Assembly (NCBI RefSeq): GCF_000981585.1 | Contig: NZ_LN831776.1 | Location: 1,503,001-1,567,000, forward strand | DNA: 64,000 bases | Reading direction: 5' to 3' | DNA from: Paenibacillus riograndensis SBR5 | GTDB taxonomy: Bacteria; Bacillota; Bacilli; Paenibacillales; Paenibacillaceae | Shown here: piece after piece, positions 50,072 to 59,570 of the stretch | How the letters are laid out: every line of letters starts with the position of its first letter | Numbering within the stretch: position 1 is the first letter of the stretch | Made by a program: the position numbers and the translations under genes | Notes under the pieces: generated by a model | Told to the model about the DNA's origin: nothing | The model's database searches: none | What the model saw: the letters and a program-made list of their open reading frames with translations, nothing else

Positions 50072-51352
50072 ATGAAAAAAAGCATACTGCTCATCCAGCC
50101 GGAAAATCAGAAGATTAACAGCTTCCGGAGGAAGCAGTTCAACAATTTCGTGCAGATTACGATGCCTTATTTGGCTGGTTTCATAGATGAAGCTAAATAT
50201 AAGATTACGCTTGTGGATGAATATCAGCAGCAAATCCCCTACACCCGGAAGTTCGATCTGGTAGCGATCACAGTAAATACGCCGAACAGCGGGCATTGCT
50301 ACAAGATGGCGGAGAAATTTCAGGCGGCTGGAGCCAAAGTGGTGATGGGCGGTCCCCATGCCACGCTGCTCCCCGCAGAGGTGTCGGAGCACTGCGATAT
50401 CATTGTCATTGGAGAGGCAGAGGCCACTTGGCCGCAGCTGCTTGAGGATTTCTATCAGGGCAAATATCAAACCGAATACCGTTCGGATGCCATTCCTGAG
50501 CTGACGAACCTGCCGCTGCCCAGATGGGATCTCCTGCACAGAAACCCGCTGATGAAGGGGGCCGTTATCTCCACCCGGGGATGTCCCTACAACTGCTCCT
50601 ATTGCAACTTGAAGCAAATCTACCACAACCGTTTCCGTACCCGGCCGGTCAGCGAAGTGATTCATGAGATTTCCCTGATGAAATCGCGGTTTTTTGTGTT
50701 CTGGGATGACAACTTTTTCGCAGACAAAGCCCATGCCATAGAGGTGATGGAGCAGCTGCGGCCGCTGCGTAAAAAATGGGCGGCGCAGGTGACCCTGGCT
50801 GACTGCAACAACGATGAGCTGCTGGAAAAAGCCAGTGCCGCAGGCTGCCTGTACCTGTTCGTAGGCCTGGAATCCTTCTCACCGGCGGCACTGCGGGGGG
50901 TGAACAAGGGAATGAACCGGGTAGATGCCTACCGGGACATTATCGGCAAGCTGCACAGGCATAACATCATGATCCAAGCCGGCATTGTATTCGGGTTCGA
51001 TGAGGATACGCCGGATTCCTTCCGGCAGACCCTTGAGGGCTGCGAAGCACTGGGGATTGACGGGGTGACGGTCAGCTTGCTGACACCCTTGCCCCGGACA
51101 CCGATATATGCCCGGATGAAGAGGGAGCAGCGCCTGCTTCACGAGGACTGGAGCCTCTATAACGGCAAAACCGATGTGGTATTCCATCCCGCCGGCATGA
51201 CTTCCGAGCAATTATATGAGGGTTATCTTGATTTCCGGCGGCGCTTCTATTCCCTGCCTTCGTTCATCCGCCGGATGCGGGTGTCGGGAACACATCCGGT
51301 CTATAACTTTGTCATGAACCTGGGTTACCGCTTGGCGATCAAGCGGGGCTGA
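50072..51352 (+). CDS. B12-binding-domain radical SAM protein
   Basis: A 426-residue enzyme. The N-terminal cobalamin-binding Rossmann domain (about 1-130) has VVMGGPHATLLPAEVSEHCD and IIVIGEAEATWPQLL. The radical SAM core has the 4Fe-4S cluster cysteines Cys171, Cys175 and Cys178 (TRGCPYNCSYC), a GLESFSP strand and GIVFGFDEDTPDSF. The C-terminal part is of the BchE/P-methylase type. No biosynthetic cluster surrounds it; a methyltransferase or ring-forming reaction is possible but the substrate is unknown. Confidence 0.92.
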   Translation: MKKSILLIQPENQKINSFRRKQFNNFVQITMPYLAGFIDEAKYKITLVDEYQQQIPYTRKFDLVAITVNTPNSGHCYKMAEKFQAAGAKVVMGGPHATLLPAEVSEHCDIIVIGEAEATWPQLLEDFYQGKYQTEYRSDAIPELTNLPLPRWDLLHRNPLMKGAVISTRGCPYNCSYCNLKQIYHNRFRTRPVSEVIHEISLMKSRFFVFWDDNFFADKAHAIEVMEQLRPLRKKWAAQVTLADCNNDELLEKASAAGCLYLFVGLESFSPAALRGVNKGMNRVDAYRDIIGKLHRHNIMIQAGIVFGFDEDTPDSFRQTLEGCEALGIDGVTVSLLTPLPRTPIYARMKREQRLLHEDWSLYNGKTDVVFHPAGMTSEQLYEGYLDFRRRFYSLPSFIRRMRVSGTHPVYNFVMNLGYRLAIKRG

Positions 51353-51412
51353 GGTGAGGCTGTGGACGTTTGTGCGGTCAAGGTACAGGGTTACGGGCAA
51401 GCCAGCCGTCTG

Positions 51413-52192
51413 CTACAGCTGATAAAAGCGCGCCGTATTGGCGGTCAGCATCGCCTTCGCCTGGGCGGCAGAATACCCATGCAGCTCTGCCCAGGCGGCG
51501 GCAACATCATGAACCATCGCCGGGCGGGTTGGACGTCCGGCAAAGGGGCCTTCGAACGGCCAAGGCCCGTCCGTCTCGGCCATGACCAGCCCCGGCGGGT
51601 AGCGCCGTGCCAGCTCCCGGATCTCCGGCTCATATACAATATCCGGGGTGAAGGAGATATGGTAGCCGCGTTCAATCATGCGCGTGACCGCTTCTTCCGG
51701 ACCTTTGAACCAATGGAAATGCGCTCTGGCAATGCCATGCTTCTCCAGCAGATTGCAGGCGGTTATAGCGTCCTCGTAGACAGCATGCAGCACCACCGGT
51801 TTGTTCAGGCGGGCTGCCAAAGCAAGCAGGTTATCGAGTACCCGGAGGTAAGGCTCCTGCTCAAAAGCTTCCCCGCGTGCCAGCGCCTCAGCCCTTGAAT
51901 AGTAGGGAAGCCCGATCTCGCCTACAGCCACCATCTCCCCTGCATGCTGACTGATCCACTTCAACAGTGCCGCAAGCTCAGACTCCGTTGGAGCCGGCTG
52001 CTCCGGGTGAAATCCGTAGGCCGGTTTTACCCGGCCCGGATACCGGGCGGCGATTTCTTGTGTACGGATACAGGAATCAAGGTTCATCGAGACCGCGACG
52101 AGCGATTGGATATCTTGCTCCAGCAACCCGGGCAGCATGGCCTGCAGCTCGGAATCCTCATATTGCTCCAGATGTATATGAGCATCAATCAT
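51413..52192 (-). CDS. TatD-like metal-dependent hydrolase
   Basis: A 259-residue amidohydrolase-fold protein. The metal motif HIH is in MIDAHIHLEQ (residues 5-7). VAVGEIGLPYYS holds the metal Glu, VVLHAVYED and HFHWFKGPEE supply His ligands, and MAETDGPWPFEGP carries the final Asp. ATG at 52192 follows AAGGAG. It lies 4 bp after the stop of the lipoprotein gene, so the two are co-transcribed. It could be a deoxyribonuclease or other phosphodiesterase. Confidence 0.88.
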   Translation of the reverse strand: MIDAHIHLEQYEDSELQAMLPGLLEQDIQSLVAVSMNLDSCIRTQEIAARYPGRVKPAYGFHPEQPAPTESELAALLKWISQHAGEMVAVGEIGLPYYSRAEALARGEAFEQEPYLRVLDNLLALAARLNKPVVLHAVYEDAITACNLLEKHGIARAHFHWFKGPEEAVTRMIERGYHISFTPDIVYEPEIRELARRYPPGLVMAETDGPWPFEGPFAGRPTRPAMVHDVAAAWAELHGYSAAQAKAMLTANTARFYQL

Positions 52193-52196
52193 CGCT

Positions 52197-53330
52197 TCAT
52201 TGCTCCTTCTCCACATACTGCTCAGTGGTGTCATGAGGTTGAAAGCGGATCGTATCCAGTACCATTCCTCCATTGCCTGCTTTGTAGTCCAGCATCAATG
52301 TCCCCATACTCTCCCCAATTCCTGCATTAACACTGGTCTCCGCCTTCAGCTTGCCATTCACCACTTTATAATGGGTGACTGCCCCGATTCCTGCCTCTGT
52401 GCCGAAATGATCCAGACCGCCGTCTCCTGCCCGTCCAGGAAGCCGCAAGGTAACCTTGGATGGGGCAGCGCCTGCAAGCTCAAGCCGTACCACAACATCG
52501 CTGTTGTCCAAGGTGATTCTGGAAGAGACAGCGGCGGAGGCTGCCTTTTCCGCTGTGGGCACCGCTAGCTCCTTCCACACTTCCGGCTTGACCACATGGA
52601 GCTCCTCTTGGGAAATACCCGTTCCTGTACCAAGACTTAAGATCACTATAGCTTCCGGCTTCCCGTCATCATCCACATCGGCATAGTGAAGTTCCGGCGG
52701 GTAAGACACCAGTCTGGGGGATTCCCAGTTAAAGCTGTGCTTCCTGCCGTTCACTTCGAGCATGAATCCTTTATAGGTACTGCCTTGCTTCCGGGCCGTA
52801 TACAGCTTGGCCTTACCGGAGCTGCCCGCTGCAATTGCAAGGGGTTCCTTGAGGACCCGCACGGATGTGCTGACATCTCCTGATGTAATGGATACGGTAT
52901 TTCCAGAAGCAGCAGGCTTGGCTTCCGCCCCGGTAAGCAAGGACACCGTCCCGGCAGAAACATACACATGCCCCTCCTTGAGAAGGACCGGCCCCTCCAG
53001 CTTGTCCACATAACCTCCGTCAGTCTGCGTATATTGAACCTGCATGGCTGAACTGCCGGGTGACAGAACCGAACGGGAGCTGTTTGTGGTTAAGCTGAGT
53101 TTCTTGTGTGCATTATCCCATTTCAATTCAACCGGGTAATATTCCAGCAGCGCTCTGGCCGGGACATACAATAACTCTCCGGAATAAAAAGGGCGAAGCT
53201 TGGGCAGAACGGATTGGCCGTCTACCGACAGTGTTAACGGTGCAGCTGCGGATACAGAATCTATAGTCGGAGCTGCCGCACACCCGGCGATCAGCAAGGC
53301 GAGAGCGGAAGCGGTCAGTATTTTTTTCAC
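52197..53330 (-). CDS. stalk-domain lipoprotein
   Basis: A 377-residue lipoprotein with lipobox IAGC (Cys17). Residues 35-130 form a copper-amine-oxidase-N-like stalk domain (SVDGQSVLPKLRPFYSGELL, VPARALLEYYPVEL). The C-terminal part has a calcium-like DVDDDGKPEAIVIL element near residue 217, as in FG-GAP/VCBS-type proteins, and ends in a beta-rich domain. The GTG at 53330 with GGAGGTT upstream is chosen over an in-frame ATG at 53360. Role unknown; translationally close to the TatD-like gene. Confidence 0.82.
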   Translation of the reverse strand: MKKILTASALALLIAGCAAAPTIDSVSAAAPLTLSVDGQSVLPKLRPFYSGELLYVPARALLEYYPVELKWDNAHKKLSLTTNSSRSVLSPGSSAMQVQYTQTDGGYVDKLEGPVLLKEGHVYVSAGTVSLLTGAEAKPAASGNTVSITSGDVSTSVRVLKEPLAIAAGSSGKAKLYTARKQGSTYKGFMLEVNGRKHSFNWESPRLVSYPPELHYADVDDDGKPEAIVILSLGTGTGISQEELHVVKPEVWKELAVPTAEKAASAAVSSRITLDNSDVVVRLELAGAAPSKVTLRLPGRAGDGGLDHFGTEAGIGAVTHYKVVNGKLKAETSVNAGIGESMGTLMLDYKAGNGGMVLDTIRFQPHDTTEQYVEKEQ

Positions 53331-53459
53331 AGAATAACCTCCAGAGTCTAAAAGTTCCAATCAATACAATTATACTGTATATTTTCCGCTCCGGGGACAC
53401 GATCCGTTAACAATAAGAAGACAGGAATGTTACGTTTTATGCAAGAAAAGAAGCCGTCA

Positions 53460-54374
53460 CTACAATTCAGGCGGAAAGCTGCGGCAGATGTCAATGAATT
53501 GCTGCAGAGCTGGAGGCACGGATTCATGGCTTCGTGTGCAGATGGCAATATGATTGCTTAGCTGAATGCCTTCTACCTGCACCCGGGACAGCCGCTTCTG
53601 TTCCACATATTCCCGCACAGCCAGAGAAGAAATAAAGTTGGCACCGTATCCGGCCATGACCGAGCGGATGGCTTCGCCCAGACCGCTGAACTGCAAAGTA
53701 ACCTGCGGAGGCTTTAAACCATAGGTAACACACAGCGAGACAAGACGTGCCCGGGTTGAACTGCCCTCCTCCCGCATAATGAACGGCTCCAGCATCATCT
53801 CCTGTAATGACACGGTACGGCCTGCGTAGGGATGGGAAGGGGACACCACGAACCACAGCTCATCCTCAAAAAGCTCCAGCCAATCGATATCCTCCGGCCT
53901 GTCCTGTGCTCCCCCTCCATAGAAGGCGACGTCGGCTTCATGGCGCTTCAGTTGTTCAAAAGCTTGCTGGGAATTGGTTGTTGTAATCTCCATTTCAATC
54001 TCCGGATAGCCGGCTTTGAACCTGGCAGCCCAGCCAGGAACCAGGAAATTGGCCGGAAGATAAGTGGCGGCAATGCGGAGCTTGCCTTTCCGGCCGTGGC
54101 GGTAGTCCTCTACAAATTCATCAATTTGTTCCTCGTAGGTGAAGAAATTGCCAGCCTGCTTAGCCAGTTCAATCCCAAAGGGGGTAAGCGAGACTCCCCG
54201 TCCACTGGGATTGAACAGGGGCAGCCCCAGATCCTTCTCGAATTTCTTGATCTGGCTGGTCACTGCCGGCTGGCTGATATTCAGCCGGGCTGCCGCCTTT
54301 GTAACGCTCCCGGTCTCGGCCACATAATAAAACAGTCTCAGGGCATGGATGTTAATAAGTATCCCTTCTTTCAT
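53460..54374 (-). CDS. LysR-family transcriptional regulator
   Basis: A 304-residue LysR regulator of the CysL/YwfM-like type. The winged helix-turn-helix (FYYVAETGSVTKAAARLNIS, QPAVTSQIKKFE) is at residues 8-45. The effector domain begins near residue 85 (KGKLRIAATYLPANFLVPGW). Start choice is uncertain: ATG 54374 (MKEGILINIH) is used, with no strong ribosome site for any option. It is divergent from the methyltransferase gene; the 104-bp AT-rich space between them (ATATTAGTATTATGATTCAT) probably holds its binding site. Confidence 0.88.
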   Translation of the reverse strand: MKEGILINIHALRLFYYVAETGSVTKAAARLNISQPAVTSQIKKFEKDLGLPLFNPSGRGVSLTPFGIELAKQAGNFFTYEEQIDEFVEDYRHGRKGKLRIAATYLPANFLVPGWAARFKAGYPEIEMEITTTNSQQAFEQLKRHEADVAFYGGGAQDRPEDIDWLELFEDELWFVVSPSHPYAGRTVSLQEMMLEPFIMREEGSSTRARLVSLCVTYGLKPPQVTLQFSGLGEAIRSVMAGYGANFISSLAVREYVEQKRLSRVQVEGIQLSNHIAICTRSHESVPPALQQFIDICRSFPPEL

Positions 54375-54478
54375 AACATAAATATATGTAACACACAAAA
54401 ACATATATTAGTATTATGATTCATTGTATCTTATATTAAAGACAGATCCAATACACAACATAAAGGAGGAATCATATC

Positions 54479-55150
54479 ATGGGAGAAATGAATACATGGA
54501 GCGAGGTTGATGGATATTTCAACAGCAGGCTGCTGCCAGCCGATCCGGTGCTGGATACTGTGCTGGATGCGAATGCAGGAGCCGGATTGCCGGCGATTGA
54601 TGTTGCCCCGAATCAGGGGAAGCTGCTGTATCTCCTGGCCAAGATGAAAGGGGCGGCAAACATTCTGGAGATTGGCACGCTGGGAGGCTACAGCACCATC
54701 TGGCTGGCCCGGGCCTTGCCGGAAGCAGGCAGACTGGTTTCACTCGAATACGAGCATAAGCATGTCGTGGTGGCGTTGGATAATCTGAGACTGGCAGGAT
54801 TAGCCGATAAAACGGAGATCATTGAAGGGCCGGCGCTGGAGTCTCTGGCAGCGCTGGAAGCGCGGGGGGCTGCGCCTTTTGACTTTATTTTTATCGATGC
54901 CGACAAGCCCAATAATCCGCACTACCTGAAGTGGGCGCTGAAGCTGGCCTGTCCGGGAGCGGTTATAGTAGCGGACAATGTTGTACGCGGCGGTGAGGTG
55001 GTTCAGGCCGACAGCAAGGATGACCGGGTGCAGGGCATTCGTCAGTTTATAGACCTGCTGGCAGCCGAACCGCGGGTAGAGGCGACAGCACTACAAACCG
55101 TAGGCAGCAAAGGATATGATGGATTTGTTCTGGGGGTTATCTCCGGATAA
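54479..55150 (+). CDS. class I SAM-dependent O-methyltransferase
   Basis: A 223-residue methyltransferase of the catechol-O-methyltransferase-like family (Methyltransf_3). The SAM-binding motif is ILEIGTLGGYSTIWLARALP near residues 62-81, the acidic SAM ligand is in VSLEYEHKH, and the metal Asp motif is FIFIDADKPNNPHYLKWAL near residue 136. AAAGGAGGAATCATATC precedes the ATG. Probably methylates a phenolic compound and is controlled by the divergent LysR protein. Confidence 0.92.
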   Translation: MGEMNTWSEVDGYFNSRLLPADPVLDTVLDANAGAGLPAIDVAPNQGKLLYLLAKMKGAANILEIGTLGGYSTIWLARALPEAGRLVSLEYEHKHVVVALDNLRLAGLADKTEIIEGPALESLAALEARGAAPFDFIFIDADKPNNPHYLKWALKLACPGAVIVADNVVRGGEVVQADSKDDRVQGIRQFIDLLAAEPRVEATALQTVGSKGYDGFVLGVISG

Positions 55151-55329
55151 AAAATGAGTCAAAATAATGCACGCCTGCGGATCGGAAAGCTATACCATAC
55201 TTCAGCATTCCCTGGCAACGCCTGTGATGCAGACACCATGTTGTGAACTATCCTGATATCAATACAATTATAGCCATACAATCAGAGCGAATTCACCCAA
55301 AAGGACGGATATTAACCAGATTCGAAAGC

Positions 55330-55600
55330 CTTTTTCCAACTGGGGCTTGCGAAGACACAGGTGGTAATGCTAGTTGGAAAAAGGGAGCTTATTTCTCCCC
55401 AAAATCAACAATTGTGAGGTTTAAGTGGAAAAAGGAAACTTAATTGGGTCATATTCCTACGTAAGGAGCGAAATGAGCCGAATTAGTGACCCTTTTTCCA
55501 CTTAACCTGCGAAGAATAGGGTGTTCAGGTAAATTAGTGACCCTTTTTCCACTTGGAATTGCCGAAGGATTCATACAGAGTTCTCCAGGCAAAGTTAAAG
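55330..55600 (+). repeat. dispersed repeat family C, copy 2
   Basis: Aligns with 45190-45436: AGTTGGAAAAAGGGAGCTTA, AAGTGGAAAAAGGAAACTTA, GAGCGAAATGAGCCGAATTA and two copies of TAGTGACCCTTTTTCCACTT. The 55151-55715 gap has no gene otherwise. Confidence 0.75.
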
Positions 55601-55715
55601 CATTGGCGGGGAAGCGGGGTGGAGGGAATTAAGTTTACTTTTTCAGCCAAAATAAATCGAACGATCTGGGCGTTTCCTTCCAATACATAGTGTAAGCCTG
55701 AGGGGGAATGACGGA

Positions 55716-56300
55716 ATGGAAGATCAAACCGAATATTCGCAGCTCATAACGCGCACGCTGGCCGGCAGTCGTGAAGCCTATGGTGAATTATACGAAGCGA
55801 CCATTCGCGATGTCTACAGGACCGTGCATTTCCTCGTTTCCGAGCCATCCGATGCGGACGATGTGGTGCAGGATATCTATCTCGAGCTGCACCGCTCGCT
55901 TAAGCAGTATAATGAGAGCCGGGCGTTCAGACCTTGGCTTATGGGACTGGTGATGCGGCAGGTTCACGCGTACCGGCGAAAGGGCTGGAGACAGCTGCGG
56001 ATAAGCAAGAAAGCGGAGCATACCAGCGAGATCCAGGATGCAGATGTTGCCGGGGAAGTTATTGACAGGCTGTCCAGCCGAATGCTGATGGATAAAGTGA
56101 ACAGTCTGCCATACAAGCTGAGGCAGGTCATTGTTCTGCACTACTTGCAGGAATATTCCCAGGAAGAGGCTGCTGCCATTCTCGGTATCCCGCTGGGAAC
56201 TGTTAAATCGCGCATTCATGCTGCACTGCAGAAGCTGCGACGGAAACAAAAGGCTGACACCATTAGAATAGGGAAGGTGGAGGATCTGCATGAGTCTTGA
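55716..56300 (+). CDS. ECF-type RNA polymerase sigma factor
   Basis: A 194-residue group 4 sigma factor. Region 2 spans about residues 20-90 (AYGELYEATIRDVYRTVHFL, DADDVVQDIYLELHRSL). Region 4 spans about 125-178 (LPYKLRQVIVLHYLQEYSQE, GIPLGTVKSRIHAALQKLRR). Its 3' end overlaps the start of the anti-sigma gene by 11 bp, so the partners are co-translated. Confidence 0.93.
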   Translation: MEDQTEYSQLITRTLAGSREAYGELYEATIRDVYRTVHFLVSEPSDADDVVQDIYLELHRSLKQYNESRAFRPWLMGLVMRQVHAYRRKGWRQLRISKKAEHTSEIQDADVAGEVIDRLSSRMLMDKVNSLPYKLRQVIVLHYLQEYSQEEAAAILGIPLGTVKSRIHAALQKLRRKQKADTIRIGKVEDLHES

Positions 56301-57048
56301 AGAGAATCTGCGGCGGACGCTGCAAGCAGAAACTGAAGGCTGGAGCGCCCCACCGGAACTGAAGGGGAAGATCCTGGACAGGATTGAACCCGGAAAAGGG
56401 GGCAGACGCATGAAAAAATGGCTGATAGCTACGATACTGGCAGCATCGTTGGTGATCCCGGCCGGAGCCTATGCCGGGTATCATTATTTGAGTGATTCGA
56501 TGTATGGCTCACAGGATAACTTTGTTCAAAATGGAGGAACGCTGGAGCAATATGAGCAAGTTGAAGCCAAGCTTCAGCAGGCAAAGCAGAGTCTGAGCGA
56601 GGAGGATTTCAATACAATGATCTCCTTGCTGCACAAGCTCGGCAGCTTCAACCTGCAAATTGCCGATGCGTCCGGGATGCTTCATCCTGAGAAGCTGAGT
56701 GCGAAGGACCGGGAGCGTTATAACCGGCTGGGGGCAGAGCTTGAGCCCTATTTCAGCAAGTTGAAGAACCCAAAAAAACCGCAGCAACCGGTGGAGCAGG
56801 TGGACCCCGATGCGTTTTGGGACCAGCAGCTTGCCAAAGCACAGAAGACCTTCAGCGGCGGGGAACTGGACGAGGTCCAGCGGTTAATCGGCGAATTGAA
56901 AGTGCTGAATGCCAAAGTAACTGACCCGGATGGCAGCATTCATATGGATCGGCTAACCCAAGCAGACCAGAGCAGCCAGGACCGGTTGATCGAGGAGCTG
57001 AACCCTTATCTGAAGAAGCTGGGTGTTCAGCTTAAGCCAAGCTCATAA
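56290..57048 (+). CDS. anti-sigma factor, DUF3600-type
   Basis: A 252-residue single-pass membrane protein. The cytosolic part (1-37) should bind the sigma factor. The membrane helix is at about 39-58 (WLIATILAASLVIPAGAYAG). The outside part is built of two similar helical repeats of about 90 residues (LHKLGSFNLQIADASGMLHP and IGELKVLNAKVTDPDGSIHM), the DUF3600 pattern. The outer repeats may sense wall or envelope stress. AAGGTGGAGG precedes the ATG. Confidence 0.85.
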   Translation: MSLEENLRRTLQAETEGWSAPPELKGKILDRIEPGKGGRRMKKWLIATILAASLVIPAGAYAGYHYLSDSMYGSQDNFVQNGGTLEQYEQVEAKLQQAKQSLSEEDFNTMISLLHKLGSFNLQIADASGMLHPEKLSAKDRERYNRLGAELEPYFSKLKNPKKPQQPVEQVDPDAFWDQQLAKAQKTFSGGELDEVQRLIGELKVLNAKVTDPDGSIHMDRLTQADQSSQDRLIEELNPYLKKLGVQLKPSS

Positions 57049-57098
57049 GGAAAAAGACTGCCACGGATCAAGGAAGCAGCTTCAACTCCGAAATAAAC

Positions 57099-57140
57099 AA
57101 AACCACCGGAAAGGCATAACCTTGCATTCCGGTGGTTTTT
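57099..57140 (+). terminator. intrinsic terminator after the sigma/anti-sigma operon
   Basis: AAACCACCGGAA and TTCCGGTGGTTTTT form a 12-bp stem with a T-run. Confidence 0.9.
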
Positions 57141-57215
57141 CATTCAATGCTGCATATCTCTCGGCGTCCTATAATTAAACATAACCTTCTAAACTACCTA
57201 GGGGAGGTTATGTTC

Positions 57216-57395
57216 ATGAACAAGCTTGAAGCCATTCAGCAGCGCATCGAGGCAGAACGCAGGAAGCTGAATGAGATGGAAACAACCTATGGGCTACTGC
57301 ATCCGAAAGTGATCAGGCAATCCATGAAGCTGGACACATTAATTAATGAGTATACCAAGGAATTATCGCTACGCTCGAATCCCTTCGAAAGCTAA
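57216..57395 (+). CDS. Spo0E-like aspartyl-phosphate phosphatase
   Basis: A 59-residue two-helix protein. Its second helix carries the Spo0E motif as SMKLDTLINEYTK (consensus S-x-x-L-D), the family feature for removing phosphate from Spo0A~P and so delaying sporulation. The ATG at 57216 is chosen because GGGAGG ends 8 bp upstream. The last 27 bp overlap the convergent tetR gene, an unusual tail-to-tail overlap. Confidence 0.85.
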   Translation: MNKLEAIQQRIEAERRKLNEMETTYGLLHPKVIRQSMKLDTLINEYTKELSLRSNPFES

Positions 57396-57944
57396 TGCCA
57401 ACAGCTTCTCTACGAATTCTCCATTGAGTGTGTCTCCTGTAATCAGCAGCCGGTAGAATATCGGTCCATACATAAGATCAATACTGCAATTTACATCCAG
57501 ATCCTTTTTCAGTTCCCCCCGCATTACCCCGCGCTCCAGCAGTTGTCTGGCTTCCTGACGGCGCGGTGCGAAGAATCTCGTCCGGTACGCCTCGGCAAGG
57601 CCGGCATCGAATTGTCCTTCTCCGATCATCTCCGTAATGACCTTTCCTTCACGGCTGTACAAAAAAGCGGCCAGGTTCGTTGCATGGATTCTAATATCCT
57701 CCTTAACGGAACCCGTATCCGGCACAGGAAGCCGGGCGGTAGCGGCGGACAGATACCCGTCAATCACCACAGCCGCTTTATTGGGCCACCATTTATAGAT
57801 CGTCGCTTTGCTGACTTTTGCCCGTTCCGCAATCTTCTCTACCGTCACGGCGCCGAATCCCGTCTCCAGCAGCAAGTCATAGGATGCCGCAAGAATGGCA
57901 GCCTCGGCCTCATTATTGCGCGGCCGTCCTCTTTTTTTATCCAT
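57369..57944 (-). CDS. TetR-family repressor
   Basis: A 191-residue repressor. The DNA-binding helices are in ILAASYDLLLETGFGAVTVE and KIAERAKVSKATIYKWWPNK (about residues 17-56), with a basic N-terminus (MDKKRGRPRN). The C-terminal domain resembles TetR_C_11. ATG at 57944 follows AGGAGGTTATCATT. It is divergent from the MFS gene, with three operators in between, one of which covers its own -10 box. It probably represses itself and the exporter. Confidence 0.92.
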   Translation of the reverse strand: MDKKRGRPRNNEAEAAILAASYDLLLETGFGAVTVEKIAERAKVSKATIYKWWPNKAAVVIDGYLSAATARLPVPDTGSVKEDIRIHATNLAAFLYSREGKVITEMIGEGQFDAGLAEAYRTRFFAPRRQEARQLLERGVMRGELKKDLDVNCSIDLMYGPIFYRLLITGDTLNGEFVEKLLALAFEGIRA

Positions 57945-58000
57945 AATGATAACCTCCTGTTTGAATATACCCTTAGCCATATTCCGGTTCACCCTAAGAA

Positions 58001-58163
58001 ACTATACGTTCATTATACAAAAACATACATGGAGTTAGCCAGCCTGGCGAAGGATAAGCTGTGAATCACAGACTTCATAAATAAATTTCAGATTGCCTAT
58101 TTACAAAACTGTACGTTCAGTATATCATAAGGACATAAATTAATGAACTATACGTTTAGTATT
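58001..58163. promoter_or_regulatory. three TetR operators and the MFS promoter
   Basis: ACTATACGTTCATTATAC at 58001-58018, ACTGTACGTTCAGTATAT at 58108-58125 and AACTATACGTTTAGTATT at 58146-58163 share ACT[AG]TACGTT[CT]A. The second lies in the spacer of the MFS promoter (TTTACA 58100-58105, 17 nt, TATCAT 58123-58128). The first contains TATAAT of the tetR promoter on the minus strand. The third lies between the start site and the ribosome site of the MFS gene. Confidence 0.8.
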
Positions 58164-58184
58164 TAAATGAAGGGTGGAATTCAC

Positions 58185-59417
58185 ATGAACCAGGTAAATC
58201 AGGCAAGCCGAGGAATGAACGTGAAACATGCGCAAGCAAGCGCAGCAAGCAAGGCAGTCCCCGGCTGGATCACTTTTCTGCTGGCGGCCTCCTGCGGACT
58301 TATTGTTGCGAATCTGTATTATGCCCAGACGCTGGTTGGACCGATCAGCGCAGCTACTCATCTTTCCTCTGGAGCTGCAGGGCTGATTGTGACGCTGACC
58401 CAGATCGGTTATGTGATTGGACTGCTGTTTGTGGTGCCGCTTAGCGACATTATTGAAAACCGCCGCTTGACGGTAACCTCGCTGGCAGTTGTGGTAGCTG
58501 CACTGGCAGCGGCTACTCTTGCTCCCAATGCGCCGTTGTTTCTGGCCGCCTCCCTGTTTATCGGGCTCGGTTCGGTAGCCGCACAAATTCTGGTGCCGTA
58601 TGCTTCCTACTTAGCCGCTGAAGAACACCGCGGCCGGGTCGTGGGCAATGTGATGAGCGGATTGCTGCTGGGAATTATGTTCGCCCGCCCGCTAGCCAGC
58701 TTTGTCTCCGGCCTCTGGGGCTGGCATGCGATCTTTGCCATCTCTGCGGTAATAATCGCGCTGTTGACGATCCTGTTATCCCGTGTCCTTCCTAAACGTC
58801 AGCCTATTCCAACCATGAACTATGGCGGATTGATCCGTTCGCTGGGGACGCTGCTGAAGACTACACCGGTGCTGCGCCGCCGCGCGCTGTATCAGGCCAG
58901 TCTGTTCGGAACCTTCAGCTTGTTCTGGACGACCGTTTCGTTGCGGCTGGCCGACACCTATCATCTGAGCCAGCAGGGAATTGCCCTGTTCGCATTGGCC
59001 GGTGTTGCCGGTGCGGTTGCTGCTCCTATTGCCGGAAGACTGGCGGACCGGGGCTGGACCAGACCCCTGACGGGGCTTGCGTTTGTACTGGCGGCCGCAG
59101 CCTTTTTAATCGCTTACCTGTTCCAAAGTGATTCCAAAGTAACACTGGGACTGCTGGTTGTGGGAGCCATTATCCTGGATATGGGGGTTTCGGGGAACCT
59201 GGTGCTTGGACAGCGGGCGATCTATTCCCTTGGCAACGAAGCAAGAGGACGTTTGAACGGATTGTTTATGGCTATTTTCTTCATAGGCGGAGCCATTGGT
59301 TCCTCTCTCGGAGGCTGGGCATATGCGTATGGCGGCTGGGGGTTGACTACTCTGATCGGGCTGGCTCTGCCGGTGTTGGCCTTCCTGTACTACTTAACGG
59401 AGAAAAAACAAGCGTAA
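58185..59417 (+). CDS. MFS efflux transporter under TetR control
   Basis: A 410-residue MFS protein with 12 predicted helices. It has a charged tail (1-30), then [20 protein letters not shown]. The loop 2-3 region is [14 protein letters not shown], and [20 protein letters not shown] is typical of the AraJ/YgaY-like sugar or drug efflux group. The ATG at 58185 follows GGGTGGAA by 6 bp; an upstream in-frame ATG at 58167 lacks a ribosome site. Induction by an unknown compound through TetR is expected. Confidence 0.9.
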   Translation: MNQVNQASRGMNVKHAQASAASKAVPGWITFLLAASCGLIVANLYYAQTLVGPISAATHLSSGAAGLIVTLTQIGYVIGLLFVVPLSDIIENRRLTVTSLAVVVAALAAATLAPNAPLFLAASLFIGLGSVAAQILVPYASYLAAEEHRGRVVGNVMSGLLLGIMFARPLASFVSGLWGWHAIFAISAVIIALLTILLSRVLPKRQPIPTMNYGGLIRSLGTLLKTTPVLRRRALYQASLFGTFSLFWTTVSLRLADTYHLSQQGIALFALAGVAGAVAAPIAGRLADRGWTRPLTGLAFVLAAAAFLIAYLFQSDSKVTLGLLVVGAIILDMGVSGNLVLGQRAIYSLGNEARGRLNGLFMAIFFIGGAIGSSLGGWAYAYGGWGLTTLIGLALPVLAFLYYLTEKKQA

Positions 59418-59434
59418 GCGGCAGGATCTTGTTA

Positions 59435-59492
59435 AAAAGACTGCTTTCTGGGCTGGATCAACCAGCGCTGGAGAGCGGTCTTTTCTTTTTAT
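59435..59492 (+). terminator. intrinsic terminator after the MFS gene
   Basis: AAAAGACtGCTTTC pairs with GAGAGCGGTCTTTT around a long loop with an inner CTGG stem, then a T-run. Confidence 0.8.
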
Positions 59493-59570
59493 ATGAAAAT
59501 ACCAAGCAGCAGAAGGTGCAACATAATCCGCATACAGCAGAGAAACAAACCATGATACTAGAGGGGATAA

